DNA of 64,000 bases from Ruegeria atlantica (GTDB taxonomy: Bacteria > Pseudomonadota > Alphaproteobacteria > Rhodobacterales > Rhodobacteraceae), in contig NZ_WQCG01000002.1 of NCBI RefSeq assembly GCF_013032505.1, forward strand, positions 124,001 to 188,000, in the 5' to 3' direction. Shown here piece after piece: positions 1-8,925 of the stretch. Within the stretch, counting starts at the first letter, position 1. Every line of letters begins with the position of its first letter. The translations under genes were made by a program, and so were the position numbers. Under the pieces are notes generated by a model. That model had not been told where the DNA came from and did not search any database. It saw only the letters and a list, made by a program, of their open reading frames with translations.

Positions 1-486
1 GAGATTTCCGAAGGCGAGATTTCCGAGACAAACGCAGATATCTCTGACCGCAAGGGACAGATTGCCTTGCCGACCCAAGGCGTTGTTTTGCACCGTACAG
101 ATGAAACCGATGCGGCGGGTGTTACGCGCCCCGGTGTAATCCTTGCCACCCGTCCAAGGGCAATTGTTACAACGCCAACCGCAGCAACGATCCGGTACCG
201 CGGACCATTGTTAGAGCTTGGGAACGTGACGATCCTCGAGCCGCAACCAGGGTTGTTGTTCGTGTTTGCAGGCCTTCAAGAGGTCTACGGAGACATGGGC
301 GAGGTGATCCCAGAAGGTACTCCAGTGGGTTTGATGCCCGGTGAATCGCCCGAAATCGGCGCAATTTTGTCAACAAGCGGTGATGGCACTGGAACTGACC
401 GGTCAGAAACGCTCTATATAGAGGTAAGACAGAATAATAGCCCCGTGGACCCGGAATCATGGTTTCGGACCGACAAGGATGGATAA
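1..486 (+). CDS. EnvC-like murein hydrolase activator, C-terminal part (LytM/M23 domain), 5' truncated
   Basis: The reading frame is open from base 1, so this is the C-terminal 161 residues of a protein starting outside the window. It ends in a LytM/M23-type beta fold: a Gly-rich strand (RPGVILATRP), then GNVTILEPQPGLLFVFAGL and a closing LYIEVRQNNSPVDPESWF, which matches the end of EnvC/NlpD family proteins. Active M23 enzymes carry zinc-binding His residues at the start of the domain and in an HxH near the end; here these positions hold no His, so the domain is probably a non-catalytic activator of amidases in the periplasm, as in EnvC. The ctpA gene starts 6 bp downstream, an arrangement often seen in Rhodobacterales, so the two are probably cotranscribed. 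The family call is fairly firm; the activator role is inferred. Confidence 0.8.
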   Translation, partial: EISEGEISETNADISDRKGQIALPTQGVVLHRTDETDAAGVTRPGVILATRPRAIVTTPTAATIRYRGPLLELGNVTILEPQPGLLFVFAGLQEVYGDMGEVIPEGTPVGLMPGESPEIGAILSTSGDGTGTDRSETLYIEVRQNNSPVDPESWFRTDKDG

Positions 487-492
487 ACGAGT

Positions 493-1833
493 ATGAAGAA
501 ATTTCTGATGGCCGGTCTGGCCGGAACCGTGGCAGGTGTAATCGCAACCACACAAATTGCTGGTCCTTTGCTGGCGCAAGAGGCTGACCGGAAGGCCAGC
601 GTGTACGAGCAATTGGATCTGTTCGGTGATATTTTTGAACGTATCCGCGCCCAGTATGTTGAAGACGTCGAGCCGGAAGAGCTGATCGAAGCGGCCATCG
701 ACGGCATGCTCACGTCGCTTGATCCGCATTCCAGCTATCTTTCGCCAGATGATGCTGAGCAGATGCGTGTGCAGACACGTGGCGAATTCGGTGGATTAGG
801 CATCGAGGTCACGCAGGAAGAAGGCTATGTCAAAGTTGTCTCGCCGATCGACGATACCCCGGCCGACGAAGCGGGAATAGAGGCCGGTGACTTCATCACG
901 CATGTCGATGGTGAAAGTATCCTTGGCCTGACATTGGACAAGGCCGTGGATCTGATGCGTGGTCCTGTTGGGTCGGAAATCGTGATCACGGTCGTCCGCG
1001 AGGGCGAGCAAGAGCCATTCGACATCACCATCATTCGCGACACCATCAAACTGACAGCCGTGCGCGCCCGAACCGAAGGCACCAGCGTTGTTCTGCGTGT
1101 CACCACTTTCAACGACCAGACTTTCCCGAACCTGCAGGAAGGCCTGAATGAACAGATCGAAGAAGCTGGTGGTCTGGACAAGGTCAATGGCTTTGTCCTT
1201 GACCTGCGGAACAATCCCGGCGGGCTGCTGACCCAAGCGATCAAAGTTTCGGATGCTTTCCTGAACGAAGGCGAGATCGTGTCCACCCGTGGACGCGACC
1301 CAAGCGACGGCGAGCGATTCAATGCAACAGCAGGTGATCTGGCCGAAGGTAAACCAATTGTTGTCCTTATTAATGGCGGATCCGCCTCTGCATCGGAAAT
1401 CGTGGCCGGCGCGCTGCAAGACCACCGCCGTGCAATCGTTGTGGGCACCAAGAGCTTTGGCAAAGGGTCGGTCCAAACGGTCATGCCTTTGCGCGGCGAC
1501 GGCGCGATGCGTCTGACGACCTCGCGCTATTACACGCCGTCGGGCAGGTCGATTCAGGCGCTTGGTGTCAGCCCTGACATCATCGTCGAACAGCCACGTC
1601 CTGCACCAGATGCCGAGGACGAAGAGGCAGATGCCCGCACACGATCCGAAGCAGATCTGCGCGGCAGCCTGAACAACGACAGCCTGAGTGAAGACGAAAT
1701 CCGTCAAATCGAAGAAGACCGCGCCAAGGCCGAAGCCACGGCTGAACTGCGGGAAGAGGATTATCAGCTGGCCTACGCCATCGACATCCTCAAAGGTTTG
1801 TCGGCGTTTAATCCCAACGGACCGTCACAGTAA
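493..1833 (+). CDS. ctpA: Carboxy-terminal processing protease CtpA (S41 family)
   Basis: A 446-residue periplasmic serine protease that trims or degrades proteins from the C-terminus. The N-terminus is a Sec-type signal sequence ending near LLAQEA (about residue 28). An N-terminal helical segment with DPHSSYLSPDDA is typical of the family, followed by a PDZ domain (about 90-170, with GLGIEV and SPIDDTPADEAGI) and the S41 core. The catalytic Ser/Lys dyad can be placed by spacing against E. coli Tsp: Ser299 in GGSASASE, Asp310, and Lys324 in SFGKGSVQT. A Glu/Asp/Arg-rich tail (about 375-425) follows. The ATG is 6 bp after the upstream stop. A strong hairpin terminator follows the stop codon. 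The EnvC-like neighbour suggests a role in cell-wall remodelling. Confidence 0.95.
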   Translation: MKKFLMAGLAGTVAGVIATTQIAGPLLAQEADRKASVYEQLDLFGDIFERIRAQYVEDVEPEELIEAAIDGMLTSLDPHSSYLSPDDAEQMRVQTRGEFGGLGIEVTQEEGYVKVVSPIDDTPADEAGIEAGDFITHVDGESILGLTLDKAVDLMRGPVGSEIVITVVREGEQEPFDITIIRDTIKLTAVRARTEGTSVVLRVTTFNDQTFPNLQEGLNEQIEEAGGLDKVNGFVLDLRNNPGGLLTQAIKVSDAFLNEGEIVSTRGRDPSDGERFNATAGDLAEGKPIVVLINGGSASASEIVAGALQDHRRAIVVGTKSFGKGSVQTVMPLRGDGAMRLTTSRYYTPSGRSIQALGVSPDIIVEQPRPAPDAEDEEADARTRSEADLRGSLNNDSLSEDEIRQIEEDRAKAEATAELREEDYQLAYAIDILKGLSAFNPNGPSQ

Positions 1834-1841
1834 AATTAACA

Positions 1842-1868
1842 GGGCCGCCATTACTGGCGGCCCTTGTT
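1842..1868 (+). terminator. Rho-independent terminator after ctpA, possibly bidirectional
   Basis: GGGCCGCC (1842-1849), loop ATTACT, GGCGGCCC (1856-1863), then TTGTT. The perfect 8-bp GC stem lies 8 bp after the ctpA stop and between two convergent genes, so it probably serves ctpA and perhaps also the leftward MFS gene. The U tract is short. Confidence 0.75.
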
Positions 1869-1881
1869 GCAATGGCTGGGA

Positions 1882-3408
1882 TCATCCCTCAACCTTGTGC
1901 AGTTTTTCTTCGTCAAGCATCATTGCCAGAACAATGCCGACCGAGACCGAGACGGCAGCGAATACAAAGGCCATGTTCATACCTGTGTCAAATGCGGCCG
2001 AGATAGCAGATTTGACCTTTTCGGCCTCTTCCGAACTGAGCTTTTTCATGACAGCGCGAGCGGTGTCGGTCGCAAGCGTTCCACCGTTGATCGCCTTTTG
2101 ATCGGTTTCCGACATGTTGATCCCGTCCGCCGTCAACTGCTTGTTAAGGCTGGACAGGCTGATGACATACATAATTGCGGTCGCAATTGCGACGGACACA
2201 GCCCCATAAACCAGATGGGTCATAAAACTCAGCCCGCCGACCAATCCCGCGCGCTCGGGTTTGACGGCACAAACGGCTGCAGTGCCCGATGGCCCAACCG
2301 TCAGCGTCGCGCCCAGCCCGATCATCGCCATGCCGGGCAAGATCTGAAAATAACCCAGCTCGGCGGGCAGGACGACAATACTGAGCGCGCCTATAGTTGC
2401 GATCAGATACCCCCAAAACAACAGGCGCTTTGGCCCGAAATCATTGTAAAGAGTGCCAGATACAATCGAGCCAACGGCCAGCAGAAGTGTCAGCGGGGCA
2501 AGCCCTATCGCGGACTCGAAAACGGACCAACCAAGGACCTTCTGCATGTACTGAGGAAAATATAGCAGCCCGACAAATGCAGCTGATACGTTGAACATGT
2601 TCAGGCCCAGCGTGATCCGAAACTCTCGGTTTTGCATCATTTGCGGCAACAAGAGCGGCTCTTTCACGCGCTTTTCGACCTTTGGGAACAGGAAGAACAA
2701 GGCGGCGCTGACGAAGAACAGCATCAACAGTGGAACTGATGTCCAGCCCCAGTCCGCACCGATGTCCAGGCCATACAGCAGAAGCAGAACTGCAAATGAA
2801 AGAACGCCCATTCCAGCAAAATCTATGTGTTCGCCCTGTTTGTGTTGCGTTTCACGTTCCATCAGGATTAGGGCGGTGATCATCGAGATGGTGGAAAAAA
2901 CCACATTGGCCAGGAAAAACAGCCGCCAATCACCAAAATTAACGGCCGCGCCGCTGATCAACGGGCCAAAGACATTGCCGGCGGTTACGCCAGCAAGGAT
3001 CATCCCCATGATCATGGCGCGGTGTTCCGGGCGTGAGATTTTGGTCGCTCCAAAGGCAAGAGTGCAGGGCCAGACACAGCCTGCCCCTATCCCCTGCAAC
3101 GCGCGGGCGGCGATCAGAAAGTCTAAGCTGGGTGAGACGAAGCACATGACCGATGAAAACAGGAAAATTGACAGCCCGATGATCATCATCTTGCGATGCC
3201 CGAACATGTCCCCCAACCGCCCCCCAGCGACCATGGTCATTGCAAAAAACAGGGCGTAAATGTTCAGAACCCACTGGGTGCTGGTAATGTCAGCGTCAAA
3301 ACTGTTTTCGATGGCCGGGACAAGAATAAGAGCGCCGGTGAAATCGATACCGATTCCAAAACCTGTCACCATCAGGGCGATGACCTTGACGATACTGCTG
3401 CGGTCCAT
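1882..3408 (-). CDS. MFS drug exporter, DHA2 (EmrB/QacA-like) type
   Basis: A 508-residue, highly hydrophobic protein with about 14 predicted membrane segments, the length usual for DHA2 H+/drug antiporters rather than 12-TM MFS proteins. The loop GGRLGDMFGHRKMM (about residues 62-75) is the classic MFS motif A. The segment near VLNIYALFFAMTM and the GIGAGCVWPCTLAFG helix agree with DHA2 members. A 14th helix is followed by a short charged tail (EEKLHKVEG). Likely role: proton-coupled export of hydrophobic cations or other toxic compounds at the inner membrane. It stands alone, convergent with ctpA, with no adjacent regulator or HlyD-type partner, so the substrate cannot be predicted. The family is clear; function beyond that is inference. 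Confidence 0.88.
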   Translation of the reverse strand: MDRSSIVKVIALMVTGFGIGIDFTGALILVPAIENSFDADITSTQWVLNIYALFFAMTMVAGGRLGDMFGHRKMMIIGLSIFLFSSVMCFVSPSLDFLIAARALQGIGAGCVWPCTLAFGATKISRPEHRAMIMGMILAGVTAGNVFGPLISGAAVNFGDWRLFFLANVVFSTISMITALILMERETQHKQGEHIDFAGMGVLSFAVLLLLYGLDIGADWGWTSVPLLMLFFVSAALFFLFPKVEKRVKEPLLLPQMMQNREFRITLGLNMFNVSAAFVGLLYFPQYMQKVLGWSVFESAIGLAPLTLLLAVGSIVSGTLYNDFGPKRLLFWGYLIATIGALSIVVLPAELGYFQILPGMAMIGLGATLTVGPSGTAAVCAVKPERAGLVGGLSFMTHLVYGAVSVAIATAIMYVISLSSLNKQLTADGINMSETDQKAINGGTLATDTARAVMKKLSSEEAEKVKSAISAAFDTGMNMAFVFAAVSVSVGIVLAMMLDEEKLHKVEG

Positions 3409-3498
3409 ATGCGCACCCCGATTGTTCCGGCTGGTGTTTATGATGCACGGAATCCGCCTGAAAGATAGGGGAAGGCCCGGATACGATCCGGGGCTGGG

Positions 3499-3858
3499 TC
3501 AGTCTGAAGGCGCCTGAGATCTTCGGAAGGCCCGTTTCAGCATGTCTAGTTCTGCGCGCAGCAATGCAATTTCTGTCCGCAAGTCTTCTGCGGCTGGCAC
3601 CCCCGCAATGATTGTGAATTCACCGATCTTCCTTGATGAGCCTGCATCCGCAATCACAAAGCAATGCACTCCGTCAGCAATCGCGGCGGTTGGTACCGGG
3701 ACGCTCAGTTCCCATCCGCCATCAGTGGCAGAGACCTCTATGCCCTCGAGTGTCTGTCCCAGGTAACGGACTTCGACTTGCGGTTCGGAGTCTGCCTGCA
3801 GATACCCGCGCCAGATGCCGTTTTCAAACAGGGTGGGGGTTAGGGTTGGTTGTGTCAT
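3499..3858 (-). CDS. Conserved-looking protein of unknown function with C-terminal coiled coil
   Basis: About 119 residues starting MTQPTLTPTLF. I do not recognise the family. The N-terminal two-thirds alternates short beta-strand-like stretches (FENGIWRGYL, VEVRYLGQTL, WELSVPVP, HCFVIADA), suggesting a small beta-sandwich. The C-terminal 35 residues (EDLRTEIALLRAELDMLKRAF) form a heptad-like coiled coil. It follows the upstream hypothetical gene closely on the same strand, so the pair is probably an operon. Two ATGs are possible: 3858 (nine bases from GAGG) and 3864 (only three bases away). I chose 3858. A longer frame back to 3960 would overlap the upstream gene by about 90 bp and is unlikely. 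Confidence 0.6.
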   Translation of the reverse strand: MTQPTLTPTLFENGIWRGYLQADSEPQVEVRYLGQTLEGIEVSATDGGWELSVPVPTAAIADGVHCFVIADAGSSRKIGEFTIIAGVPAAEDLRTEIALLRAELDMLKRAFRRSQAPSD

Positions 3859-3869
3859 GGCCATTGCCC

Positions 3870-4631
3870 TCACAAGTCGGCGCGGTGGTGGCGGCAAAGA
3901 GTCAGGTCCCGCAGGACGATGCGGTTCATTGCCGGGTTGGTCAGAACCAGATCCAGCCATATCTTGTCTATGCGCCGTTCGTTCAACGGCAGGTTGGCAA
4001 GATCAAAGTCTAAAACGTTCGAGTTTGCCGTCAAATCCAGAGACCGCGGAACAGAATCGGTGTTTGGACCGTGCTGAATGTTCAATCGCGCAGTCACTTC
4101 CAGCGGGCGCTCCGTTTCGATCTGTGCATCGACCCGCATCAGGTGCTGTCGCGTCAGGCCTTGCACAGCCTCAGGCGGCAAATCGAGTGACATAGAAAGA
4201 AATGAACCGGAAAATCCGAAAACTTCGATGCCAAGGCCAAAAGCGGCCAGATCCTTTTCGTCGGTGTTTCGCGTCTGCCGTACGCTGATCTCGGACAGGG
4301 CGCAGTCATGGAAGATCTTTACCTGTTGATCCAACTCAACCTTGCGCGGGATCGAGGCGACACCGGGCTGAGGCAGGGGGCCCCGCCACAAGTCAGGTCG
4401 CCAGCACCAGTCCGTACCCAAAGGTTTGGGAAACTGTTTTGATCCGATCAGGGGCAACGTCAGCCGCTCGTTTGCTTCACGTAACAAACGATCCAACTGC
4501 GTCCTCAGTTTGCGCGCCTCATCGCGCTGTTGTCGCAATTGGGGGTTCGTGGCCCCGGCCGCGTCTTGCACGGCGCGTTGCCAACGCGCAATCGTTTTGC
4601 GGTGTAGATATCGCTCCAGCAGTTTGCCCAT
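3870..4631 (-). CDS. Uncharacterised Rhodobacterales-type protein (possibly DUF6478)
   Basis: A 253-residue soluble protein without signal peptide. The N-terminal 75 residues (LHRKTIARWQRAVQDAAG, then a charged helix RDEARKLRTQLDRLLREANE) look helical. The remainder is beta-rich: a tract beginning LGTDWCWRPDLWRGPL, followed by alternating strands with SEISVRQTRNTDEKD and a C-terminal WLDLVLTNPAMNRIVLRDL. From memory this resembles proteins of the alphaproteobacterial family DUF6478, but I cannot verify that. The first gene of a two-gene leftward operon with the 119-residue protein. No catalytic motif was seen. Function unknown. Confidence 0.65.
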   Translation of the reverse strand: MGKLLERYLHRKTIARWQRAVQDAAGATNPQLRQQRDEARKLRTQLDRLLREANERLTLPLIGSKQFPKPLGTDWCWRPDLWRGPLPQPGVASIPRKVELDQQVKIFHDCALSEISVRQTRNTDEKDLAAFGLGIEVFGFSGSFLSMSLDLPPEAVQGLTRQHLMRVDAQIETERPLEVTARLNIQHGPNTDSVPRSLDLTANSNVLDFDLANLPLNERRIDKIWLDLVLTNPAMNRIVLRDLTLCRHHRADL

Positions 4632-4714
4632 GGTCCCATCGTCTGAACTTGACCTTCTTTAGTCAAAGACAGCGGCGAGGATAAGGCCGAATTCGCAAAA
4701 TCCGGTTAAAACTA

Positions 4715-4821
4715 TCCGGCACCTGACGTGGTTGTGACTGGGCGGGTTCACCAGTGTCTGTTAAGGCCGCCATCGCCGTTCTTGCAATCATCCGGGACTG
4801 TGCTTACCGTCCGGCACCTGA
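4715..4821. repeat. 12-bp direct repeat TCCGGCACCTGA, two copies 95 bp apart
   Basis: Identical TCCGGCACCTGA at 4715-4726 and 4810-4821, both in the 246-bp gap between divergent genes and upstream of the ABC-like gene. Could be a regulator site for either promoter, or coincidence. No inverted symmetry is evident. Confidence 0.45.
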
Positions 4822-4877
4822 TTGCTTTGGATCATCCGAAAAACAGCGTATTAACTTCTTTGGGGCAAGGCCGGGGC

Positions 4878-7800
4878 ATGGAACCCACTTTATTTTCATT
4901 CATCTGGAAATACTCGAAAAAGCAACAGCTTGTGCTGTTGTGTCTGACGGTATTGTCATTTCCGTTTCTGTATGCCTCGCTCGAGTTGCCAAAACAGATC
5001 ATCAACGACGCAATTGGTGCGCCTAGCGATAGCGTTGTGCTGCTGGGTATCACCTTCACGCAGGTCCAATATCTGCTGGTCCTCTGTTTTGCCTTCTTGG
5101 CCACTGTAATCGCCAGCGGCTTGATGAAGATGCGTATCAATACGATGAAAGGCGTTTTGGCTGAGCGTATGCTGCGCCGCCTGCGTTTTACTTTGATTCA
5201 TCGCGCCATGCGATTCCCGAAATCGTATTTCGCCACGACCAGCCAGGGGGAACTTGTTTCAATGATCACCTCCGAAGCCGAACCGATGGGCGGTCTGATG
5301 GGTGATGCGATTGCTCAACCGGTGTTTCAGTTCGGTCAGATGATGACCATTGTCACCTTTCTGTTCATGCAAAGCGTTTGGTTCGGCCTGGCCAGTATTG
5401 CCCTGATTCCGTTGCAAGCATGGCTGATCCCAAAACTGCAGCGCCAGATCAACCTTTTGAACAAAGAGCGTATCCAGGAGGTTCGCCACCTCAGTTCGGA
5501 AATCGGGGAAAGCGCTGCGGGTATCAGCGATCTGCGCACCAATGGTGGTTGGCGTTATCGCTTGGCGCAGTTCAGTCACCGGTTAGGGACCTTGTTTGAG
5601 ATCCGTTTCAAGATCTACAACAAGAAGTTCTTTATGAAGTTCCTCAACAATCTGATCACGCAGATGACGCCGTTCCTGTTCTATTCGGTTGGCGGCTATC
5701 TGGCGATCACCGGTGAGGTGACAGTTGGCGCGCTTGTCGCCGCTCTGGGGGCATACAAGGATCTCAGTGGCCCATGGAAAGACTTGCTGACTTACTACAA
5801 TCAGGTTCAGGATATGTCTTTGCGGTGGGAAATCGTGACTGAGCGGTTTGCTCCGGACAACATGATCCCCGAAGAGCTGTTTGTGGGTGAGCCTGAGACC
5901 ATTCCGCATCTCACAGGCGATATCGACCTGCGAAACATAACAGTACGGGATGATGACGGGAAAACCATCCTTGAAGACATCGACCTTACAATCCCCAAGG
6001 GTGCCCGTGTTGCCATTCAGTCATCAAGCGCGGCTGAGCGCAGCGCGTTGGCGCAGCTGTTGACTCGAGAACTTTTGCCGGTTCAGGGCAGCGTCACAAT
6101 TGCGGGCCATGATCTGCAAAAACTGCATCAGACCGTGATAGCGGCGCGAATTGGCTATGCCTATTCCCGGCCCTATCTGTTCGACGGCACCTTGGGCGAC
6201 AACCTTTTGATGCCACTGCGGACCCATCCGCAACACGAAGCAGATTCGAAGAAAGCTCCAAGCCGGTGGCAGATCGAAGCGGTGCGGGCCGGTAACCCTC
6301 CGGATTCCCTATTGGATGAGTGGATTGATCCGGGTCTGGCCGGGTTGGAAGACATCGAGGATATCCGCAACTGGTGGTTCCAACTGGTCGAGGCGATGGG
6401 CATTGACGAGTTCATGTTCCGCCGGACTTTGCGTACACAGTTCGATCCGGAACAGCATTCTGCGCTGGCGCGCGATATCGTCAACCTGCGCGATTCAGTC
6501 GCGCAGCGGTTAGAAGAAAAAGATCTGGCACGGTATGTTTACAGGTTCGATCCGGACCACTTCAACCCGGCCGTTCCACTAGGGGGAAATTTGCTGTTTG
6601 CCGCTCCGTCGCGCGATATCTCACCGGACATTCTGGCGGGTGATGATCGGTTCATGTGGATGTTGCGCCATCACGATCTGGACGATGATGCAATGAGCAT
6701 TGCAAGCGCGGTGCTTGAGACACTGAATCTGACCTTCGGACGGGACGGGGCAGATCACCCGCTGTTCCTGCGTCTGGGCATGGCCAAGGACATGTTCCAC
6801 CGTCTGCTTGATATCGAGGAGCGGCGCAAAGCCAAAGGGGATACGGCGATCAGCGATGGCGAGCGGGCCTTATTGTTGACTGTTCCGTTCCTGCTGACGG
6901 CAGAACAAATCGGACCTGATTTCCCCGATGAATATAAAGACAAGATTTTGGCCATTCGAAAGGGGCAGGCGGAACAATTGCGTACTTCGATGAACGGGAT
7001 GTTTATCCCGGTCACGCCCGATACATATATCGAGCGCATGACTGTTATGGAAAATGCGCTGTTCGGGCGAGTTTCCCTGATGGCCGGGGCGCATAGGGAT
7101 GAAATCGAAGACGTTGTCGCTGAGGCCATGAATGAAGCTGGCTTGCGCCGCCGGGCTGCGGCCATCATTTATGACCTGCCGTCGGGATTGGGCGGGAATA
7201 ATCTACCGACGGTGTTTCAGGAACGCGCCGCGTTCTCGCGCGCGGGTATCAAGCGCCCCGATGTTCTGATTTTGGACAAAGCTCTGGCCAGCCATGATTC
7301 CGAGAGCCGGCTGAGAACCCGGTTGAAACTGCGAGAATTGCTGCCGGATTCCATCATGGTCTTCATGGAAGACCACTTTGCCCACCCCGAAGCCTACGAT
7401 CTGTTCGTGGAAATCAAGGACGGCCGAATTGACGGCGTCTCGCGGACCCGCCCAGAAGAAGAGGCCAGCACAACGGACGACCTAAGCCGTAAGCTAAAGA
7501 TCATCTCATCGACCGAGCTGTTTTCCGGTATCGACGGTCGAAATCAACGCCTGCTGGCGTTTTCGGCGCAATGGTATGATGCTGCGGCTGGGCAGATCAT
7601 CTTTTCCGAGGGACAGGCGCCAGATGCCGCTTACCTCTGTATATCGGGCGAAGCAGACCTGATCTGGAACGAAGGAAATGGAACTGCGCGCACGATATCA
7701 GTCATCGAGCCGGGGCGCCTTATCGGAGACTTGTCGATTATAACTGGTGAAATCCGACAGTTTGATCTGGTCGCGGTCCAGAATTGTTCTTTCCTGCGCA

Positions 7801-7976
7801 TTGGGGCCGAGGAATTGCGTGCAGTTATCGAAAGTGACGCAGGCGTAGCAATGCAACTGTTGCAAACGGTTGCTGGCTACCTGACCACGATTTCCCAAAG
7901 GTTGAACGCCGCTAATGCAACATCTTTAATCTTCGAAGATGACGAACCGGCTAGAGAAACGGCAGACGATGTCTGA
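4878..7976 (+). CDS. ABC-exporter-like membrane protein with degenerate nucleotide-binding domain and C-terminal cyclic-nucleotide-binding domain
   Basis: About 1032 residues. Residues 1-330 form a type-I ABC exporter membrane domain with about six helices. From about 340 an NBD-like region starts, but the Walker A position reads AIQSSSAAERSALAQLL (about residue 378) with no GxxGxGKS. The signature-like DLPSGLGGNNL and Walker-B-like VLILDKALASHD appear only about 385 residues later (about 764 and 797) instead of the usual ~105, so a foreign segment of roughly 280 residues interrupts the NBD; the Walker B Glu is Lys. Residues about 895-1020 match a CRP-type cNMP-binding beta barrel (FSEGQAPDAAYLCISGEA, GRLIGDLSIITG). 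I start at ATG 4878, where the membrane domain begins; a GTG 150 bp upstream has no support. Possibly a ligand-gated or structural protein rather than a pump. The stop overlaps the next gene. Confidence 0.8.
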   Translation: MEPTLFSFIWKYSKKQQLVLLCLTVLSFPFLYASLELPKQIINDAIGAPSDSVVLLGITFTQVQYLLVLCFAFLATVIASGLMKMRINTMKGVLAERMLRRLRFTLIHRAMRFPKSYFATTSQGELVSMITSEAEPMGGLMGDAIAQPVFQFGQMMTIVTFLFMQSVWFGLASIALIPLQAWLIPKLQRQINLLNKERIQEVRHLSSEIGESAAGISDLRTNGGWRYRLAQFSHRLGTLFEIRFKIYNKKFFMKFLNNLITQMTPFLFYSVGGYLAITGEVTVGALVAALGAYKDLSGPWKDLLTYYNQVQDMSLRWEIVTERFAPDNMIPEELFVGEPETIPHLTGDIDLRNITVRDDDGKTILEDIDLTIPKGARVAIQSSSAAERSALAQLLTRELLPVQGSVTIAGHDLQKLHQTVIAARIGYAYSRPYLFDGTLGDNLLMPLRTHPQHEADSKKAPSRWQIEAVRAGNPPDSLLDEWIDPGLAGLEDIEDIRNWWFQLVEAMGIDEFMFRRTLRTQFDPEQHSALARDIVNLRDSVAQRLEEKDLARYVYRFDPDHFNPAVPLGGNLLFAAPSRDISPDILAGDDRFMWMLRHHDLDDDAMSIASAVLETLNLTFGRDGADHPLFLRLGMAKDMFHRLLDIEERRKAKGDTAISDGERALLLTVPFLLTAEQIGPDFPDEYKDKILAIRKGQAEQLRTSMNGMFIPVTPDTYIERMTVMENALFGRVSLMAGAHRDEIEDVVAEAMNEAGLRRRAAAIIYDLPSGLGGNNLPTVFQERAAFSRAGIKRPDVLILDKALASHDSESRLRTRLKLRELLPDSIMVFMEDHFAHPEAYDLFVEIKDGRIDGVSRTRPEEEASTTDDLSRKLKIISSTELFSGIDGRNQRLLAFSAQWYDAAAGQIIFSEGQAPDAAYLCISGEADLIWNEGNGTARTISVIEPGRLIGDLSIITGEIRQFDLVAVQNCSFLRIGAEELRAVIESDAGVAMQLLQTVAGYLTTISQRLNAANATSLIFEDDEPARETADDV

Positions 7977-8865
7977 CATCCGTCATGGCAGATACGCAGC
8001 GCATGAGAGACTGGTTGCGCCTTCGCGCGCTCAGCCCGAGCTTTGGCGGTTGCTGGTCGGGTTAATCATTGTTGGTGCGGTTGGCATTCTGCTGAACTTT
8101 TTTCTCTTTGGATTGGTTGCGGGTCTCGGCTCTGTTGAATGGGCCCAAAACCTGCTGACCGGTGCATCCCCGGTTGCGCTATTGGTGCTCTTGGCCAGCT
8201 TTGGGTTCATCACGTTGGGCGTTTCCATCGCCGCAAAACGGTTGCAGCATCGATCACTAGGCTCGATCTGTGGCCCGTGGCGCGAATGCATTGGGCAATT
8301 CTGGCGTGTTTTTAGGGCGTTGCTAATTGTTGGGGTCGTCGTGGCCGTTCTGCCGCCGTACGACATGGGCGCAACGCTGACTCAGAATATGGCGTTTTCT
8401 ACTTGGCTGTTGTTTTTGCCCTTGTCTCTATTCGCGGTGCTGATTCAGACCAGCGCCGAAGAGGTGCTGTTTCGCGGATATATACAACAAAGCCTCGCTG
8501 CGCGTTTCCGGTCCCCCATTGTTTGGTTGGGCATTCCGTCAGTTTTGTTCGCGATAGGTCACTATGCCCCCGGCGCGGCTGGGGACAACGCGCTTTTGGT
8601 TGCTGTCTGGTCAGCGATGTTCGGGCTGATTGCAGCGGATCTGACCGCTCGGTCAGGGACGTTGGGGCCTGCTATTGCCTTGCATTTGTTTAATAATATG
8701 GTCGCGCTGCTGTTTATTTCTTTGCCGGATGGTCTGAGTGGTTTAGCGCTGTATCTGCTTCCTTACGATATGTCGGATACGGGGGCGCTGCGGCAATGGC
8801 TATATGTGGATTTCGCCGTAATGATTGTCAGTTGGCTTACGGCGCGGATTGCGCTCAGGCGTTGA
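7969..8865 (+). CDS. CPBP-family intramembrane metalloprotease
   Basis: About 298 residues with eight or so hydrophobic helices. The Abi/CPBP motifs are visible: AEEVLFRGYIQQ (EExxxR, about residue 163), then a FAIGHY helix and HLFNNM (His plus Asn), the set proposed to bind metal in Rce1-like proteases. The ATG at 7969 overlaps the stop of the ABC-like gene (ATGTCTGA), so translation is coupled and the two products may act together. An alternative ATG at 7939 lies deeper in the upstream gene and is less likely. Substrate unknown. Confidence 0.85.
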   Translation: MSDIRHGRYAAHERLVAPSRAQPELWRLLVGLIIVGAVGILLNFFLFGLVAGLGSVEWAQNLLTGASPVALLVLLASFGFITLGVSIAAKRLQHRSLGSICGPWRECIGQFWRVFRALLIVGVVVAVLPPYDMGATLTQNMAFSTWLLFLPLSLFAVLIQTSAEEVLFRGYIQQSLAARFRSPIVWLGIPSVLFAIGHYAPGAAGDNALLVAVWSAMFGLIAADLTARSGTLGPAIALHLFNNMVALLFISLPDGLSGLALYLLPYDMSDTGALRQWLYVDFAVMIVSWLTARIALRR

Positions 8866-8925
8866 TTGCATTTCTTTCCGTAGCGTCTTATTTGACGTCA
8901 ACGCCGCACAAGCCAAGGTTCCGAC

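Noticed and set aside
796-1707. 303-codon leftward frame inside ctpA
   Set aside because: Antisense shadow of a gene with intact PDZ and S41 motifs; no independent support.
4728-4877. Upstream extension of the pseudo-ABC gene from a GTG
   Set aside because: The 50 extra residues are not ABC-like and include the direct-repeat region; the membrane domain begins at ATG 4878.
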